NCBI RefSeq assembly: GCF_004923315.1
Contig: NZ_CP039650.1
Location: 1 to 64,000 of the forward strand
DNA: 64,000 bases
DNA from: Azospirillum sp. TSA2s
Lineage (GTDB): Bacteria; Pseudomonadota; Alphaproteobacteria; Azospirillales; Azospirillaceae
Reading direction: 5' to 3'
How positions within the stretch are numbered: position 1 is the first letter of the stretch; the number at the start of each line of letters is the position of its first letter. The notes below the pieces were generated by a model. It did no database searches and was not told where the DNA came from. It saw only the letters and a program-made list of their open reading frames with translations. This document shows positions 53,181 through 62,830 of the stretch, one piece after another. Position numbers and translations under genes: made by a program.

Positions 53181-53273
53181 CGGCGGGGGGCTCCCTGAGT
53201 TGGCGCAAACGAAACGGGGAGCGGACCATAGCCCGCTCCCCGCTCTTGCGCACTCCCGTTGAGCATGACGCCG

Positions 53274-54341
53274 TCAGTCGTCGCCGCCGCCCTTCAGGTC
53301 GAGAATGCCGCGCAGTTCCTGCACGCGTCGTTCGGCGCTGTGTTCGGCCAGCACCCGCTTGCGCGCCCGGCGGCCAAGGTCGGTCAGGTGGTTGCGCGGC
53401 AGCATCATCGCGGTGGTGACGTCGTCGGTCTGGGCGGCCACCAGAATCTCGCGCCCGGGCTCGAAGAAGCTGTCCAGCCCCTCCCACTGGTCGGCGACGA
53501 TGGCGGAGCCGCAGGCGGCGGCCAGGAACAGCCGGTCGGACGGGCACCAGCCGATCTTGCGCTCGTCGTCGCGGGCCAGCGTCAGCGCCAGACTGGCCGA
53601 AGCCAGCACGTCGGCATGCTGCGCCGGGTCGAGATCGGGGAAGGTCAGGATGTTGGAGGCGCGCGGCACGCCGTCCGGCAGATCCGCGCCGACCAGCACG
53701 AAGCGACGGCGGGTCAGCCGCTGGGCGGGGTTGATGAAGAAGTTGTCCAGCCCTTCGCGGATGCCGTCCGGCCCGCCGACGATGCAGCAGAGGTCGCCCA
53801 GATACTCCCGCTTGAAGTCGCCGGGCTTGTCCACCTCCGGCACGATCCAGGGATAGAGCGGGACCACCGATTCCGCCCCGGCCTTGGCGCGGTAGCGGTC
53901 CAGCGCCGGCCCGCCGCAGGAGGCGAGCACCATGTCGAAGCCGCCCAGTCCGTCGGCCGGCAGATGGGCCACGCTCTCCCCCGCCTCCAGCGCGGTCAGA
54001 CTGACCGCCGCTTCGGGATCGTAGAGCACACGGCGCGGTGCCTTGGAGTGGCGGACGAGGTCGGCGGCAAGGCGGGCGTCCGGCCCCTGTGCCACCACCA
54101 GCGCCACCCCGGCATCGTCGGCCTGCGCCGCCGCCTCCACCGCGACATCGTCCCAGGCGCCGTAGGACAGCACGTCGCCGCCGGGGATCGTCCAGGGCGT
54201 CGGCGCGTCCGGGCCGCTGCGTTCGACCGCGACGACGCGATGGCCGCGGATCGCCAGCGCCTGGATCAGCGCACGCCAGCGCGATCTGTGCCCGCCATCA
54301 TGGCGATACCCGTTGGTCAAGCCGAAGATCACGATTTTCAT
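53274..54341 (-). CDS. Glycosyltransferase-like protein (CgeB-type)
   Basis: A 355-residue protein starting KIVIFGLTNGYRHDGGHRSRWRALIQAL, a Rossmann-like start with nucleotide-binding glycines. The second half ends in a domain typical of spore maturation protein CgeB and relatives: ASASLALTLARDDERKIGWCPSDRLFLAAACGSAIVADQWEGLDSFFEPG. The ATG at 54339-54341 gives a clean N-terminus. Substrate unknown. It may modify a surface polymer; no polysaccharide cluster is next to it. Confidence 0.75.
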   Translation of the reverse strand: MKIVIFGLTNGYRHDGGHRSRWRALIQALAIRGHRVVAVERSGPDAPTPWTIPGGDVLSYGAWDDVAVEAAAQADDAGVALVVAQGPDARLAADLVRHSKAPRRVLYDPEAAVSLTALEAGESVAHLPADGLGGFDMVLASCGGPALDRYRAKAGAESVVPLYPWIVPEVDKPGDFKREYLGDLCCIVGGPDGIREGLDNFFINPAQRLTRRRFVLVGADLPDGVPRASNILTFPDLDPAQHADVLASASLALTLARDDERKIGWCPSDRLFLAAACGSAIVADQWEGLDSFFEPGREILVAAQTDDVTTAMMLPRNHLTDLGRRARKRVLAEHSAERRVQELRGILDLKGGGDD

Positions 54342-54718
54342 GGCGACGGCACCCTTGGCATTCCGTGACAGAAGGCGGCCTCTTCGTCGAAGCGGCACCC
54401 GATCGTTGCGCGTTCCGGATCGATGTGCCTCCAGATCAACGCAATAGAGGAAGGCGGTGTTCCGGATTTCGCTCCCGTCCCGTCTTCCTTGTCGGGAACC
54501 GGTCTTTCCGGGATCGGCACCGAAAGGCGGAGACCCGCCGGACGGGAATTGCGAAAGCGATGCGCTGGATTTTGATATGGACCGGTCCGCCGGCCCTGCA
54601 AGCGTGTCGCCCCCGCAATCGGGGGTTCCACCCCGGAGGTATCCATTTGTCGGTTGAGCCTTGCGGCCGGGAGCCTTAGGGTCACGCCCCGGTTCCCCCT
54701 CCGATCACGGTCGAGCGC
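54342..54718. other. Divergent intergenic region
   Basis: About 375 bases between the glycosyltransferase-like gene and the transglycosylase gene. Short open frames in it have no family features. Nothing further recognised. Confidence 0.4.
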
Positions 54719-55990
54719 ATGCGAGTCCCGTTCCGTCATCCCGCCCGCCTCCTTCTCGCCACCCTGCTGATGGCCGGCTGCCAGAGCACCGGCGCCACCG
54801 CCCCGGTCGTCTCCGGCCCCCCGACGGCTGCCGCCATCCCAGCCCCGGCGGCAGCGGCGCAGCAGTCCGTCTCCTTCACCGAATGGCTGGCGGCGCTGCG
54901 TGCCGAGGCGCTGAGCCAGGGCATCCGTCCGCAGACCTTCGACCGCGCCTTCCAGCGGGTGAAGCTGTCCGACCGTGTGGTGGAGCTGGACTCGGCCCAG
55001 CCCGAGTTCACCCGGCAAGTGTGGCAGTATTTGGACAGCGCCGTGAATGAAAAGCGCGTCCAGGACGGCCGGCAGAAGCTGCAGGAGCATGCGGCGTTGC
55101 TTTCCCGCATCACCCGCCGCACCGGCGTTCCGGGGGAGGTCCTGGTCGCCTTCTGGGGGGTGGAGTCCGATTTCGGCAAATCCACCGGCAACTTCTCGGT
55201 CATCGACGCGCTGACGACGCTGGCCTTCGAGGGTCGCCGTGCCGCCTATTTCCGCTCGGAACTGCTGGCGGCCCTGCGCATCCTCGAGTCCGGCGACATC
55301 CCGCCGGAACGGATGAGCGGTTCCTGGGCCGGGGCCATGGGCCAGACCCAGTTCATGCCGACCGTCTTCCTGCGCAACGCGGTGGACGAGGACGGCGACG
55401 GACATCGCGACATCTGGGGCAGCATGCCCGACGTCCTGGCCTCCACCGCCAAGTTCGTGCTCGCCAACGGCTGGCGGCCGGGCGAGTCCTGGGGGCAGGA
55501 GGTGCGGCTGCCCGACGGCTTCGCCTACGATCAGGCCGAGCTGAGCATCACCAAGCCGCTGTCGGAATGGCGGCGGCTGGGCGTGCGTCCGCTGGACGGC
55601 AGCGAGCTTGACGGCGACGGGTCCGCGGCGATCCTGGTGCTGGCCGGGCATCGCGGACCGGCCTTCCTGGTGCGCGACAATTTCCGCGCGATCATGCGCT
55701 ACAACCCGTCGACCAGCTATTCGCTGGCCGTCGCCCTGCTGGCCGACCGCATGACCGGCAAGCCCGGCGTCCGCGGCAGCTGGCCGCGCGAGGAACAGGC
55801 GCTGAGCCGCGACGAGCGCATCGACCTGCAGCAGCGGCTGGCGGCGCTGGGCATGGAACCGGGCGCAGCCGACGGCATCGTCGGGGCGAACACGCGCAAC
55901 GCGGTGCGTCGGTTCCAGGCGTCGGTCGGGGAGATCCCTGACGGATTTGCCACCAAGGCGCTGCTGGAGCGGTTGCGGCAGCGGTCGTAA
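54719..55990 (+). CDS. MltB-type lytic transglycosylase lipoprotein
   Basis: A 423-residue lipoprotein with lipobox MAGC (Cys21). The MltB-family catalytic domain has Glu149 in FWGVESDFGKSTGNFSV, then GSWAGAMGQTQFMPTVF. A C-terminal peptidoglycan-binding domain (LQQRLAALGMEPGAADGIVG, VRRFQASVGEIPDG) follows. It cleaves peptidoglycan in the periplasm. This is the second lipoprotein transglycosylase in the window (the other at 3846) and belongs to a different family (MltB versus SLT). Confidence 0.93.
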   Translation: MRVPFRHPARLLLATLLMAGCQSTGATAPVVSGPPTAAAIPAPAAAAQQSVSFTEWLAALRAEALSQGIRPQTFDRAFQRVKLSDRVVELDSAQPEFTRQVWQYLDSAVNEKRVQDGRQKLQEHAALLSRITRRTGVPGEVLVAFWGVESDFGKSTGNFSVIDALTTLAFEGRRAAYFRSELLAALRILESGDIPPERMSGSWAGAMGQTQFMPTVFLRNAVDEDGDGHRDIWGSMPDVLASTAKFVLANGWRPGESWGQEVRLPDGFAYDQAELSITKPLSEWRRLGVRPLDGSELDGDGSAAILVLAGHRGPAFLVRDNFRAIMRYNPSTSYSLAVALLADRMTGKPGVRGSWPREEQALSRDERIDLQQRLAALGMEPGAADGIVGANTRNAVRRFQASVGEIPDGFATKALLERLRQRS

Positions 55991-56012
55991 GGGGGCGGCG
56001 TCGGGGGGCGGT

Positions 56013-56669
56013 CTAACGCATCGGCGCAGACTTCCCCTCCCCCACCATTCCGCCGCGCAGCAGCCCCCAGGCGCCCGCCAGCAGAACCGCCGCCACGCCG
56101 GCGCCAGCCAGCGCATCCGGCGCGCCGTCGAACAGAAGCCAGCTCGCCGCCAGACCGACCAGCCCGGCGGCAAGCGGCAGCACGTCCTTGCGCGAGCACA
56201 GCCAGATCGCCCGCAGGGTCAGCGTGCCGCGCCGGTTGGCGAACAGCAGGGTTGCGGTCGCCACCGTCACGCCGATGGCCAGCAGCAGGGCAAGGCTGGC
56301 GAGCGGCACGTCGGGAATGGTCATGCCGGCGATGCTGCGCCCGGCAGTCACCACCAGCGCCACGGCGGCAGCCGCCAGCGCCACACCCTGCAGCATCGAC
56401 AGCCGGGCGCGCAGGTCGGGCCGCCGCCCCGTGCCGACCAGGGTCACCGCATGGCCGGCGGCGTGGTTCAGCACCAGCAGCGCCGCCGCCCACAGCGACA
56501 CCGCCTGCGTCGCGTTGGCGGCGGTGAGCAGCAGGGCGCCGAGCAGCCCGTTCACCACCATCGCCATCCGCATCGTGTGCTTCAGGTCGTCCGATCCACC
56601 GGACGGACGGGAAGACCCACCGCCGCAGGAACCGCCGCCACAGGATCCGCCACCGCAACCGCCGTCCAT
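56013..56669 (-). CDS. Membrane protein with Cys-rich N-terminus, cation-efflux-like
   Basis: A 218-residue protein that starts with tandem GGGSCGGGSCGG units holding three or so cysteines, then LKHTMRMAMVVNGLLGALLL and about six hydrophobic spans. The NHAAGHAVTL stretch resembles the histidine motif of cation diffusion facilitators, but the usual Asp partners are missing. The Cys repeat looks like a metal-binding arm. The start at 56669 was chosen because AAGGG precedes it; an in-frame ATG six codons upstream is also possible. Role in metal handling is inference. Confidence 0.7.
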   Translation of the reverse strand: MDGGCGGGSCGGGSCGGGSSRPSGGSDDLKHTMRMAMVVNGLLGALLLTAANATQAVSLWAAALLVLNHAAGHAVTLVGTGRRPDLRARLSMLQGVALAAAAVALVVTAGRSIAGMTIPDVPLASLALLLAIGVTVATATLLFANRRGTLTLRAIWLCSRKDVLPLAAGLVGLAASWLLFDGAPDALAGAGVAAVLLAGAWGLLRGGMVGEGKSAPMR

Positions 56670-56951
56670 CGCATCGCCCTTTCCCATAGGAGAATGGTGG
56701 GAATCATAGGATTGCGCGGACGGCGCGTCCACTACCATCAGGATCTTCTGATATGCAGCGCGTCCATGGCTGCGCATCGAAAGGGGTGGTGCCGCAGGCC
56801 GGCTACCCTTTCGAACGGCGGAGGGGATAACCCGGCCCACCCAACGGTGCATCGGGCGTCTCATTGGTCGCTCACCCGTCCCCTTCCCATGAAAAGGAGC
56901 GGGGCGAGGCGGATATGGGGACAGACACAGCCGCATCATCGGAACCACTCC

Positions 56952-58019
56952 ATGACGAAGCGCCCCGCCTCCCCCGTCAAGATCCTGATTGTCGACGACA
57001 ATCCGCTGCTGCAGCGGGCGTTGAAGGACATGCTGGGGCTTTGGGGTGTCGGCCAGATCACCGCGGTCGCCAACGGGCAGGAGGCCAAGGACGCGCTGCG
57101 GCGCGAGGTGTTCGACCTGATGGTGACCGACTGGGTGATGGAGCCGGTGGGCGGCGCGCAGCTGATCCAGTGGATTCGCCAGTCGCCGGGCAGCCTCCGG
57201 CCCAACATGCCGATCATCGTGCTGACCGCCAACGCCGATCTCGCCACCGTGCGCAGCGCCTGGGATGCCGGCGCCGACAGCGTGCTGGCCAAGCCGGTGC
57301 CGGCCGCCACGCTGGCCCGGCGCATCGACGCGGTGCTGAACCGCCGCGACGGCACGCCACGCACAGCCACCGGGGGCACGACCACCGGCGGGACGACGGG
57401 TGGTGCGGAGCCCCGCAGCGAAAGCCGCCCTGACTCCGCGCGACCGGCCGACCAGGGCGGTATCTCCCCCGCCGGCCTGCCCTCCCCCCGGCCGACGGCT
57501 CCGCGTCCGGTTGTCAGCGGCGCGGCGCAACTGCCGCCTCCCATGCCGCCGGCGGCCGTCCCCGCATCCGCGACGCCGCCGGACCGCAGTGCCGCCACCA
57601 TGCGCAGCGACGATCCGAAGCGGGTGCGGCTGCTGCTGGCGCTCGACAAGCTGGAGGCGGCCATCGACCGGCCGGACCCGATCGGCAGCCGGCTGCGCCA
57701 TTCCCTGTCCGACCTGCAGATCGCCACCGCCGGCGATTCCGCCGCGTCCTCCATCGTCGCGTCGCTGTCCACCTGCGTCACCTGGGTGGAGCCCGATGTC
57801 GAGGGTTATATCGACGCCCTGCAGGCCCATGCCGCAGCCTTGCGCTGGCTGGTGGGGTCGGACGGCAGCACCCAGTCGATGGCGGTGGCGCTGTGCCTGA
57901 TCCGCACGCTGCGCGCCAGCGTCCGCACGCTGGCCGCCCGCGGCCACACCGACTTCGGTGGCTGGCCGGAGAACGGCAGCCCGACCCCTCCGGGCAAATC
58001 CCCACTCACCGGCCGCTGA
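56952..58019 (+). CDS. Response regulator with unusual C-terminal extension
   Basis: A 355-residue protein. Residues 1-130 are a canonical receiver: acidic pair Asp15-Asp16, phospho-acceptor Asp60 in VTDWVMEP, Thr92 in VLTANAD and Lys114 in LAKPVP. Then comes a Pro/Ser/Thr/Gly-rich linker of about 90 residues (about 135-225), then a helical domain (RLLLALDKLEAAIDRP, ALRWLVGSDGSTQSMAVALCL). No DNA-binding or enzymatic output is recognised. It could act by protein contact. No kinase lies beside it. Confidence 0.8.
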   Translation: MTKRPASPVKILIVDDNPLLQRALKDMLGLWGVGQITAVANGQEAKDALRREVFDLMVTDWVMEPVGGAQLIQWIRQSPGSLRPNMPIIVLTANADLATVRSAWDAGADSVLAKPVPAATLARRIDAVLNRRDGTPRTATGGTTTGGTTGGAEPRSESRPDSARPADQGGISPAGLPSPRPTAPRPVVSGAAQLPPPMPPAAVPASATPPDRSAATMRSDDPKRVRLLLALDKLEAAIDRPDPIGSRLRHSLSDLQIATAGDSAASSIVASLSTCVTWVEPDVEGYIDALQAHAAALRWLVGSDGSTQSMAVALCLIRTLRASVRTLAARGHTDFGGWPENGSPTPPGKSPLTGR

Positions 58020-58277
58020 GTCCGTCCCCATATCGCTTGGACAGGCTCCGGGCGAGAAGGGAGCGGAGCAGGAATTTCCGCAATGAAGGGCATTCCATAC
58101 GCTCCGTTACGGAAGACCGCCGGTTGCCGGCCGATCCTTGCTTTTTGCGATCCGGCCGGCCGCAGGCGTTGCGATATAAGACAGCCTTCATTACCTTTTT
58201 GCCCAGCGAACAAATCGACGCCCCAGCACTCCGTCCAGGAGTTTGCCAGGCTGCCGACCGATGGGAGGAAATGAAGA

Positions 58278-61200
58278 ATGGCGCTCGCAACTGTCTCACT
58301 TGAAGACAAGTACGCGCTGGAAGAGGGGCGTGTGTACCTCACCGGCACTCAGGCGCTGGTGCGCCTGCCGATGATGCAGCGCCAGCGCGATCTCGCCGCC
58401 GGGCTGAACACCGGCTGCTTCATTTCCGGCTATCGCGGCTCGCCGCTGGGCGGCTTCGACCAGAATTTGTGGAACGCCCGCAAGTTCCTGGAAAAGAACC
58501 ACATCCAGTTCCAGCCCGGCGTGAACGAGGAGCTGGGCGCCACCGCCGTCTGGGGCAGCCAGCAGGTCGGCATGTTCAAGGGCGCCAAGTATGACGGCGT
58601 CTTCGCCATGTGGTACGGCAAGGGCCCCGGCGTAGACCGCTCCGGCGACGTGTTCAAGCATGCCAATGCAGCGGGTACGTCGAAGAATGGCGGCGTGCTG
58701 GTGCTGACCGGCGACGACCACAACTGCAAATCCTCCACCTTCCCGCACCAGTCCGAACACGCCTACATGCACGCCATGATCCCGGTGCTGAACCCTTCGG
58801 GGGTGCAGGAGATCCTGGATTACGGCCTGATCGGCTGGCAGATGAGCCGCTTTTCCGGCTGCTGGATCGCCATGAAGACGATCGCGGAGACGGTGGATAC
58901 CTCGGCGTCGGTCTACATCGACCCGCACCGCGTGTCCCCGATCATCCCGGCCGACTTCGCGATGCCGCCGGGCGGCCTGAACATCCGCTGGCCCGACCCG
59001 CCGCTGGAGCAGGAATACCGGCTGATGAAGCACAAGCTGTACGCTGCCCTGGCGTTCGCGCGTGCCAACAAGCTGGACCGCGTGGTGATGGAAAGCCCGC
59101 GTCCACGGTTCGGTATCGTCACCACCGGCAAGAGCTATCTCGACGTCCGTCAGGCCTTCGACGAGTTGGGCATCACCGAGGAGATGGCCGCCGATTGGGG
59201 CATCACCGTCTACAAGGTCGGCATGCCCTGGCCGCTGGAGCGTGACGGCGTCCGCCACTTCGCCGAGGGTCTTGAAGAGATCGTCGTCGTCGAGGAGAAG
59301 CGCGCGGTCATCGAGAACCAGTTGAAGGAACAGCTCTACAACTGGAACCCCGACGTCCGCCCGAAGGTGGTCGGCAAGTTCGACGAGGAGGGCGAGTGGA
59401 TCCTGCCGAGCGCCGGCGAGTTGACTCCGGCGCAGATCGCCGTGGTGATCGGCCGCCGCCTGCAGCGCTTCATCGACAACGAAAACCTCGTCCGCCGCAT
59501 CGCCTTCCTCGACGCACAGGAGAAGCAGAAGGCCCATGTCGCCCGCGTGGTGCGCAAGCCGACCTTCTGCTCCGGCTGCCCGCACAACACCTCCACCGTC
59601 GTGCCGGAAGGCAGCCGGGCGCTGGGCGGCATCGGTTGCCATTACATGGCGACGTGGCTGGACCGCTCCACCGACACCTTCACCCAGATGGGCGGCGAGG
59701 GCGTGCCGTGGGTCGGTCAGGCCGCCTTCACCGACGAAAAGCACATCTTCGCCAATCTGGGCGACGGCACCTATTTCCACTCCGGCATCCTGGCGATCCG
59801 TCAAGCCATCGCCGCCAAGGTGAACATCACCTACAAGATCCTGTTCAACGACGCGGTCGCCATGACCGGCGGCCAGCCCTTCGACGGCACGCTGACCGTG
59901 CAGTCGATCGCCAACGTCCTGCGGGCCGAGGGCGTCCAGCGCATCACCGTCGTTTCCGACGAGCCGGAGAAGTACGGCATCAACAGCGGCCTGCCGCAAT
60001 ACGCCAACGTCGAGCATCGCGACGACCTCGACCGCGTGCAGAAGGAAATGCGCGAGGTCCCCGGCGTCAGCGTCCTGATCTATGACCAGACCTGCGCCAC
60101 CGAGAAGCGCCGCCGCCGCAAGCGCGGCAAGATGGTCGATCCGGCCAAGCGCGTGGTCATCAACGAACTAGTCTGCGAAGGCTGCGGCGACTGCTCCGCC
60201 AAGTCGTCCTGCGTGTCGGTGATCCCGCAGGAGACCGAGTTCGGCCGCAAGCGCCAGATCGACCAGTCCAGCTGCAACAAGGACTATTCCTGCACCAAGG
60301 GCTTCTGCCCCAGCTTCGTGACGGTGGAAGGCGGGCAGTTGCGCAAGCCGAAGCCGGCCACCGCGAAGTCGGCCGACGCCACCCCCCTGCCCACCCCCGC
60401 CATCCCGGCCTTCGACAAGACCTGGAGCCTGTACGTCACCGGCGTCGGCGGCACCGGCGTCGTCACCATCGGCGCGCTGCTGGGCATGGCGGCCCACATC
60501 GAGGGCAAGGGCGTCGGCGTGCTCGACATGACCGGCCTCGCCCAGAAAGGCGGCGCGGTGACCAGCCACATCCGCATCGCCAACACGCCGGAGGATATCC
60601 ACTCCGTCCGCATCGCCGCCGGCGGCGCCGACGCGGTGCTGGGCTGCGACCTGATCGTTGCGGCGGCGGGCGACGGCCTGTCGAAGATGACCGCCGGCCG
60701 CACCCGCGCCGTCATCAACACCCATGACAGCATCACCGCCGACTTCATCAAGAAGCCGGACATGGTGATCCCGGTGCGCGACCTTGTCGGCGACATCAAG
60801 AAGGCCTGCGGCGGCGACGCGAATGTCGACGCTTTCGACGCGACGAAGCTGGCCACCGCGCTGTTGGGCGACAGCATCTACGCCAACCCATTCCTGATGG
60901 GCTATGCGTGGCAGAAGGGGCTGATCCCGCTGACCGAGGAGTCGATCGTGAAGGCGATCGAGCTGAACGGCGTGTCGGTGAAGCTGAACCTCGACGCCTT
61001 CCAGTGGGGCCGCCGCGCCGCCGTCGATCTGGCGTCGGTCGAGGCCGCCGCCAAGCCGCAGGACGCGGTGCAGGCCACGCAATCGCTGCTGCTCGACCAG
61101 CGCCGCCAGTCCGGCAGCCTGGAGGAGGTGATCGAGCGCCGCCACCGCTTCCTGGTCGATTACCAGGACGCCGCCTATGCCGCCCGCTATCACGCGCTGA

Positions 61201-61781
61201 TCGACTGGACCCGCCGTACGGAGCAGCAGAAGGTCCCCGGCTCCACCGCTCTGACCGAGGCGGTCGCCCGCGCCCACTTCAAGCTGATGGCCTACAAGGA
61301 CGAGTATGAGGTGGCGCGCCTCTACACCGACAGCGGCTTCGTCGAGAATGTGCAGCGCATGTTCGAAGGCGACTGGAAGCTGACCTTCCACATGGCTCCG
61401 CCGGTGATGGGCGAGACCGACGAGGAGGGCGGTGAGCCGAAGAAGAAGACCTTCGGCCCGTGGATGCTGCACGCCCTGCGCGTGCTGGCCAAGGGCAAGC
61501 GCCTGCGCGGCACCCGTCTGGACCCGTTCGGCCGCACCGCCGAGCGCCGCCAGGAGCGCCAGCTGATCGCCGATTACGAGGCGGTGGTGGGCGAGCTGCT
61601 GAACGGCCTGACCCGCGAGAAGCTGGCCCTGGCGGTGGAGATCGCCTCGCTGCCGATGGAGATGCGTGGCTACGGCCCGGTGAAGGTCCGCAACGTCACG
61701 GCGGCGAAGGCGAAGGAAGCCAAGCTGCTGGAGACGTTCCGCGCCCCGGTCGCCGCGCCGCAGCCGCTGGCGGCGGAGTGA
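58278..61781 (+). CDS. Indolepyruvate ferredoxin oxidoreductase (fused alpha-beta form)
   Basis: Oxidatively decarboxylates aryl pyruvates to acyl-CoA, passing electrons to ferredoxin, using thiamine diphosphate. The 1167-residue chain is a fused version: N-terminal PFOR-type domain with SGYRGSPLGGFD, then the pyruvate-binding half and CSGCPHNTSTV (about 430-440), the TPP region MGGEGVPWVGQAAF, a Cys cluster at about 630-690 (CEGCGDC then CVSV and CNKDYSCTKGFC), the gamma-type VTGVGGTGVVTIG (from about 719) and a C-terminal domain. It links tryptophan or phenylalanine breakdown to energy metabolism and to auxin-type compounds. It stands alone with its own terminator. Confidence 0.93.
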   Translation: MALATVSLEDKYALEEGRVYLTGTQALVRLPMMQRQRDLAAGLNTGCFISGYRGSPLGGFDQNLWNARKFLEKNHIQFQPGVNEELGATAVWGSQQVGMFKGAKYDGVFAMWYGKGPGVDRSGDVFKHANAAGTSKNGGVLVLTGDDHNCKSSTFPHQSEHAYMHAMIPVLNPSGVQEILDYGLIGWQMSRFSGCWIAMKTIAETVDTSASVYIDPHRVSPIIPADFAMPPGGLNIRWPDPPLEQEYRLMKHKLYAALAFARANKLDRVVMESPRPRFGIVTTGKSYLDVRQAFDELGITEEMAADWGITVYKVGMPWPLERDGVRHFAEGLEEIVVVEEKRAVIENQLKEQLYNWNPDVRPKVVGKFDEEGEWILPSAGELTPAQIAVVIGRRLQRFIDNENLVRRIAFLDAQEKQKAHVARVVRKPTFCSGCPHNTSTVVPEGSRALGGIGCHYMATWLDRSTDTFTQMGGEGVPWVGQAAFTDEKHIFANLGDGTYFHSGILAIRQAIAAKVNITYKILFNDAVAMTGGQPFDGTLTVQSIANVLRAEGVQRITVVSDEPEKYGINSGLPQYANVEHRDDLDRVQKEMREVPGVSVLIYDQTCATEKRRRRKRGKMVDPAKRVVINELVCEGCGDCSAKSSCVSVIPQETEFGRKRQIDQSSCNKDYSCTKGFCPSFVTVEGGQLRKPKPATAKSADATPLPTPAIPAFDKTWSLYVTGVGGTGVVTIGALLGMAAHIEGKGVGVLDMTGLAQKGGAVTSHIRIANTPEDIHSVRIAAGGADAVLGCDLIVAAAGDGLSKMTAGRTRAVINTHDSITADFIKKPDMVIPVRDLVGDIKKACGGDANVDAFDATKLATALLGDSIYANPFLMGYAWQKGLIPLTEESIVKAIELNGVSVKLNLDAFQWGRRAAVDLASVEAAAKPQDAVQATQSLLLDQRRQSGSLEEVIERRHRFLVDYQDAAYAARYHALIDWTRRTEQQKVPGSTALTEAVARAHFKLMAYKDEYEVARLYTDSGFVENVQRMFEGDWKLTFHMAPPVMGETDEEGGEPKKKTFGPWMLHALRVLAKGKRLRGTRLDPFGRTAERRQERQLIADYEAVVGELLNGLTREKLALAVEIASLPMEMRGYGPVKVRNVTAAKAKEAKLLETFRAPVAAPQPLAAE

Positions 61782-61816
61782 GGTGGTTCGGGTCGTTTCG
61801 TGAGGTAATGTGAGGC

Positions 61817-61861
61817 GAAGGCGCCCTTCCCGATGAAGCTGGGGAGGGCGCCTTCTTTTTT
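61817..61861. terminator. Terminator after indolepyruvate oxidoreductase gene
   Basis: GAAGGCGCCCTTCCC and GGGGAGGGCGCCTTC form a long stem around an ~11-base loop, followed by a T-run to 61861. The T-run touches the stop codon of the convergent gene. Confidence 0.9.
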
Positions 61862-62073
61862 CAGGGCCGCTTCGACCCGGCGGTCATCTTCCAGATCGCG
61901 ACGAAGAACAGCGCGGTGCCGAGCAGGGCCGCATAGAGGACGATGCTGGGGTGGAAGATGAAGCCGATCGGCAGGATCAGCAGCATCAGCGCCGCCGCGA
62001 GCAGCCCGAGCACGAAGATGCCGAGGTTGAAGTGCTCATAGATCGGGGCGTTCAGGTCGGTGTGGGTGGCCAT
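61861..62073 (-). CDS. Small two-helix membrane protein
   Basis: A 70-residue protein with two hydrophobic spans (FNLGIFVLGLLAAALMLLILPIGFIF and LYAALLGTALFFVAIW) and a short charged tail. No family recognised. It faces the terminator of the preceding gene and converges with it. Confidence 0.6.
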   Translation of the reverse strand: MATHTDLNAPIYEHFNLGIFVLGLLAAALMLLILPIGFIFHPSIVLYAALLGTALFFVAIWKMTAGSKRP

Positions 62074-62289
62074 GGCATGTGCTCCATTCCGGTGCCGCGC
62101 GGGCGGCTTTTATGGGGAATATGAGCGCAGGCTAATGAGAAGATGAGTGGGTGGCATTGCGAATTCGCAAGGGATCAAGGGACTTGCACATTCTTTGGAC
62201 CGTCCGGACGTCGTGCCGCACCGTTCCATCGCAAAATTGACCTGTCGGTGCTTCCATGACGAGGGCATCTGGCACCGACCGATGGTTCA

Positions 62290-62652
62290 GGGCAAAGCGA
62301 GGACCGGTATAGCGCTCCGTTCAACACCCGCGACGGCGGCTTCTGCATCATCGAATTCAGCGAGGATGCGACCGGCAATCTCACCGACTATATCCATGTC
62401 GAGGCCAACGACGGGTACGAGCGGCAGACCGGCATCCGCAACATTATCGGCCTGCCCGGCGGCATGAACGGCCGCCAGATGGCCGAACTGGCCCGCATCG
62501 GCCGCCCGGACCTGAAGACGCTGTTCATCACCGGCTTCACCGAGAACACGCTGCTGAACAACGGACAGCTGGGACCCGGCATGTTGGTGCTGACCAAGCC
62601 CTTCGCAATGGACGTGCCGACCACACGGATCAGGGAGCTGATCGCGGGGTGA
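62290..62652 (+). pseudogene. Remnant of a hybrid sensor kinase: PAS start joined to receiver end
   Basis: A single open frame, interrupted upstream by a TGA at 62257. Its first half reads like the N-terminal part of a PAS domain (GFCIIEFSEDATGNL, EANDGYERQTGIRNIIG), and at LPGGMNGRQM it switches to the C-terminal half of a receiver domain (RPDLKTLFITGFTEN, MLVLTKPFAMD). In hybrid kinases these are separated by the whole kinase region, so the gene seems to have lost its middle by an in-frame deletion. It retains the receiver Lys (LTKP) but not the phospho-Asp. Confidence 0.7.
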
Positions 62653-62830
62653 GGGTGCAAGATTGGCGGTAACCAGCTAAGGAGCCCATCGCTGGCCAGC
62701 GCATATACCTGCGCGGGAGTTATCTCCAGGCTTGAAGACAGCTTCAGCTTCCCCTTGGAAAGATCATTTACTTCAGGCAGTATGTGTGGAACATCGCCTT
62801 AGCTTTCAGTAGAAAGTTGAGTCCATAGAC

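Noticed and set aside
60165..60310. A classical bacterial 2[4Fe-4S] ferredoxin domain inside the indolepyruvate oxidoreductase
   Set aside because: The Cys spacing (C-x2-C-x2-C-x4-C and later pairs) does not follow the usual ferredoxin pattern; it is reported only as a Cys cluster.
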